Origin: an uncultured Campylobacter sp.
GTDB lineage: Bacteria; Campylobacterota; Campylobacteria; Campylobacterales; Campylobacteraceae
NCBI RefSeq assembly: GCF_938040115.1
Contig: NZ_CALHXD010000169.1
Coordinates: forward strand, 1 to 6,175
Reading direction: 5' to 3'
Length of the DNA stretch: 6,175 nucleotides
Translations under genes and position numbers: made by a program
Shown: positions 5,196 through 6,175 of the stretch, in pieces
How the letters are laid out: every line of letters starts with the position of its first letter
How positions within the stretch are numbered: the stretch's first letter is position 1
The notes under the pieces: generated by a model
What the model was told of the DNA's origin: nothing
Database searches by the model: none
What the model saw: only the letters and a program-made list of their open reading frames with translations

Positions 5196-6175
5196 ATGTC
5201 TAAAATTTGCAAAATTTACGACGTTTTGATAATCGGAGCGGGCGCGGCAGGGCTATTTTTGGCGGCGAATTTACGCGGTAAAAGCGTCGCTATACTCGAA
5301 AAAAACGCAACTCCCGGCAAGAAAATATTAGCTAGCGGCGGAGGCAGGTGCAACGTCACAAACCGCCGTATCGATGCATCAAACTACCTCGGCGACGCGG
5401 ATTTTGCCACAAATATCCTAAAAAATCTATGTTTCAAAGATGTTTTAAAATTTTTTGGCGAGCTAAAATTTAACGAGCAAAAGCAAAATCAATTTTTCTG
5501 CGAAAGCGGCGCAAAAGACGTTTTGGGCGTACTTTTAAAGCGCGCTAGACAAAGCGGTGCGCATATATTTTGCGGCGTTTGCGTGAAAAGCGCTAGAAAA
5601 ATTTTGACCGATGAAAACGGCCAAATTTTAGACGTTTCTCCCGCACAAAATTGTGATAAAAATTTGACAGATTTTGAGACGAAATTTGATCAAAACGAGC
5701 AAAATTTAAACGAAATTTTTGAAGTTATTGCCGAAAACGGAGATAAATTTTACGCTAAAAATCTCGTCGTAGCTAGCGGCGGACTAAGCTACAAAAGCCT
5801 AGGCGCCAGCGACATCGGCTACGAAATAGCGCGAAGCTTTGGCATCAAAGTCATCCCGCCCGCTCCGGCGCTTGTCGGATTTACCGTGCAAAAAGAGGAG
5901 TTTTGGTTTAAAAATCTAAGCGGGGTTTGCTTCCCCGCCGAGATTAGCGTAGTTTGCGCGAGCAAAAACTCCGCAAATCGCGAGCCGAAAATGCCGCGCA
6001 AATTTGCAGACGACATACTTTTCACCCACAAAGGCATAAGCGGTCCGGCCGTGCTAAACGCTTCGCTTTTTTGGCAAAAGGGCCTGATCGCCATAAATTT
6101 TTGCCCGAATTTTAGCATAGAAACCGCGCAAAAAAGCAAAAAACAGCTCAGCACCGTCCTGTCGCTGCCTAGGCG
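5196..6175 (+). CDS. HI0933/YhiN-type FAD-dependent oxidoreductase, 3' end outside window
   Basis: The frame is open to the right edge (327 codons counted from the alternative ATG at 5193, used for numbering). The product is a flavoprotein of the HI0933/YhiN/BaiN group, often annotated as aminoacetone oxidase family. Visible motifs are the Rossmann dinucleotide fold LIIGAGAAGLF (12-22) with E36 for the FAD ribose; the family signature GKKILASGGGRCNVTN (42-57); ASGGLSYKSLGASDIGY (194-210); and LFTHKGISGPAVLNAS (276-291), which matches E. coli YhiN as I recall it. The family is usually about 400 residues, so roughly the last 70-80 lie outside. Between signature and second FAD motif (about 146-176) is an Asn/Asp/Gln-rich, low-complexity insert coded by AAATTT-rich DNA that YhiN lacks as I remember it. 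It follows hutX by 41 bases without a visible promoter. The protein is cytoplasmic, with no signal peptide. The physiological substrate of most members is uncertain. Confidence 0.9.
   Translation, partial: MSKICKIYDVLIIGAGAAGLFLAANLRGKSVAILEKNATPGKKILASGGGRCNVTNRRIDASNYLGDADFATNILKNLCFKDVLKFFGELKFNEQKQNQFFCESGAKDVLGVLLKRARQSGAHIFCGVCVKSARKILTDENGQILDVSPAQNCDKNLTDFETKFDQNEQNLNEIFEVIAENGDKFYAKNLVVASGGLSYKSLGASDIGYEIARSFGIKVIPPAPALVGFTVQKEEFWFKNLSGVCFPAEISVVCASKNSANREPKMPRKFADDILFTHKGISGPAVLNASLFWQKGLIAINFCPNFSIETAQKSKKQLSTVLSLPR

Noticed and set aside
5161..5196. An 11-codon frame starting at ATG 5161 whose TGA overlaps the flavoprotein start codons
   Set aside because: The overlap geometry looks like translational coupling, but there is no ribosome binding site before the ATG and the peptide is unremarkable; probably chance.
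5819..6154. A 111-codon minus-strand open frame inside the flavoprotein gene
   Set aside because: It lies wholly opposite a frame with clear FAD-oxidoreductase motifs, so it is a shadow of that gene.
1..6175. CRISPR array or insertion sequence
   Set aside because: The only recurrent words are the short AAATTT and isolated inverted repeats; no regular spacing, no transposase-like frame and no flanking duplications were seen.

Overview
The window looks like chromosomal DNA from a Campylobacter-type epsilonproteobacterium, probably one of the higher-GC species (showae/rectus/curvus/concisus side rather than jejuni). The basis is inference from style: the AAATTT/AAAATTT hexamer recurs in genes and spacers, G+C-rich codons alternate with A/T-rich spacers, ribosome binding sites are of the AAAAGGA type, and the gene set fits. 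There is no rRNA, tRNA, CRISPR array, transposase or integrase in view.

Layout. (1) Bases 1-493 hold the 3' part of an unrecognised plus-strand gene that runs off the left edge. (2) Bases 572-1090 hold a small, clearly A/T-richer plus-strand gene whose P-D...E-x-K residues and layout match the PD-(D/E)XK nuclease fold. It is the best candidate for acquired, poorly described DNA here. (3) Bases 1091-1614 contain no intact gene. They hold a possible frameshifted relic of a small exported peptide on the minus strand and some weak hairpins. (4) On the minus strand lie rdgB (2312-2956, TTG start), which removes non-canonical purine NTPs, and downstream of it a HAD-IB phosphatase (1615-2202) with its own TATAAT promoter. 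(5) A divergent spacer (2957-3187) carries an 11-bp inverted repeat and the promoter of the next gene. (6) On the plus strand follow a YajR-like MFS transporter with a soluble C-terminal domain (3188-4495), a HutX/ChuX-family cytosolic haem carrier (4660-5154), and the first 327 codons of an HI0933/YhiN-type FAD oxidoreductase (about 5196 to the right edge).

How the genes may work together. Most are housekeeping or metabolic genes in small units. hutX and the flavoprotein are 41 bases apart on the same strand and probably co-transcribed, suggesting (inference only) a haem or tetrapyrrole handling step coupled to a flavoenzyme. The 5' regions of the MFS gene and hutX share an identical 12-mer, TATTATCAAAAT, which overlaps their likely -10 regions and could mean common control. 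No complete novel multi-gene system is visible. The strongest unusual items are the orphan PD-(D/E)XK-like gene, the hutX/flavoprotein pair, the shared promoter 12-mer and the inverted repeat between rdgB and the MFS gene.
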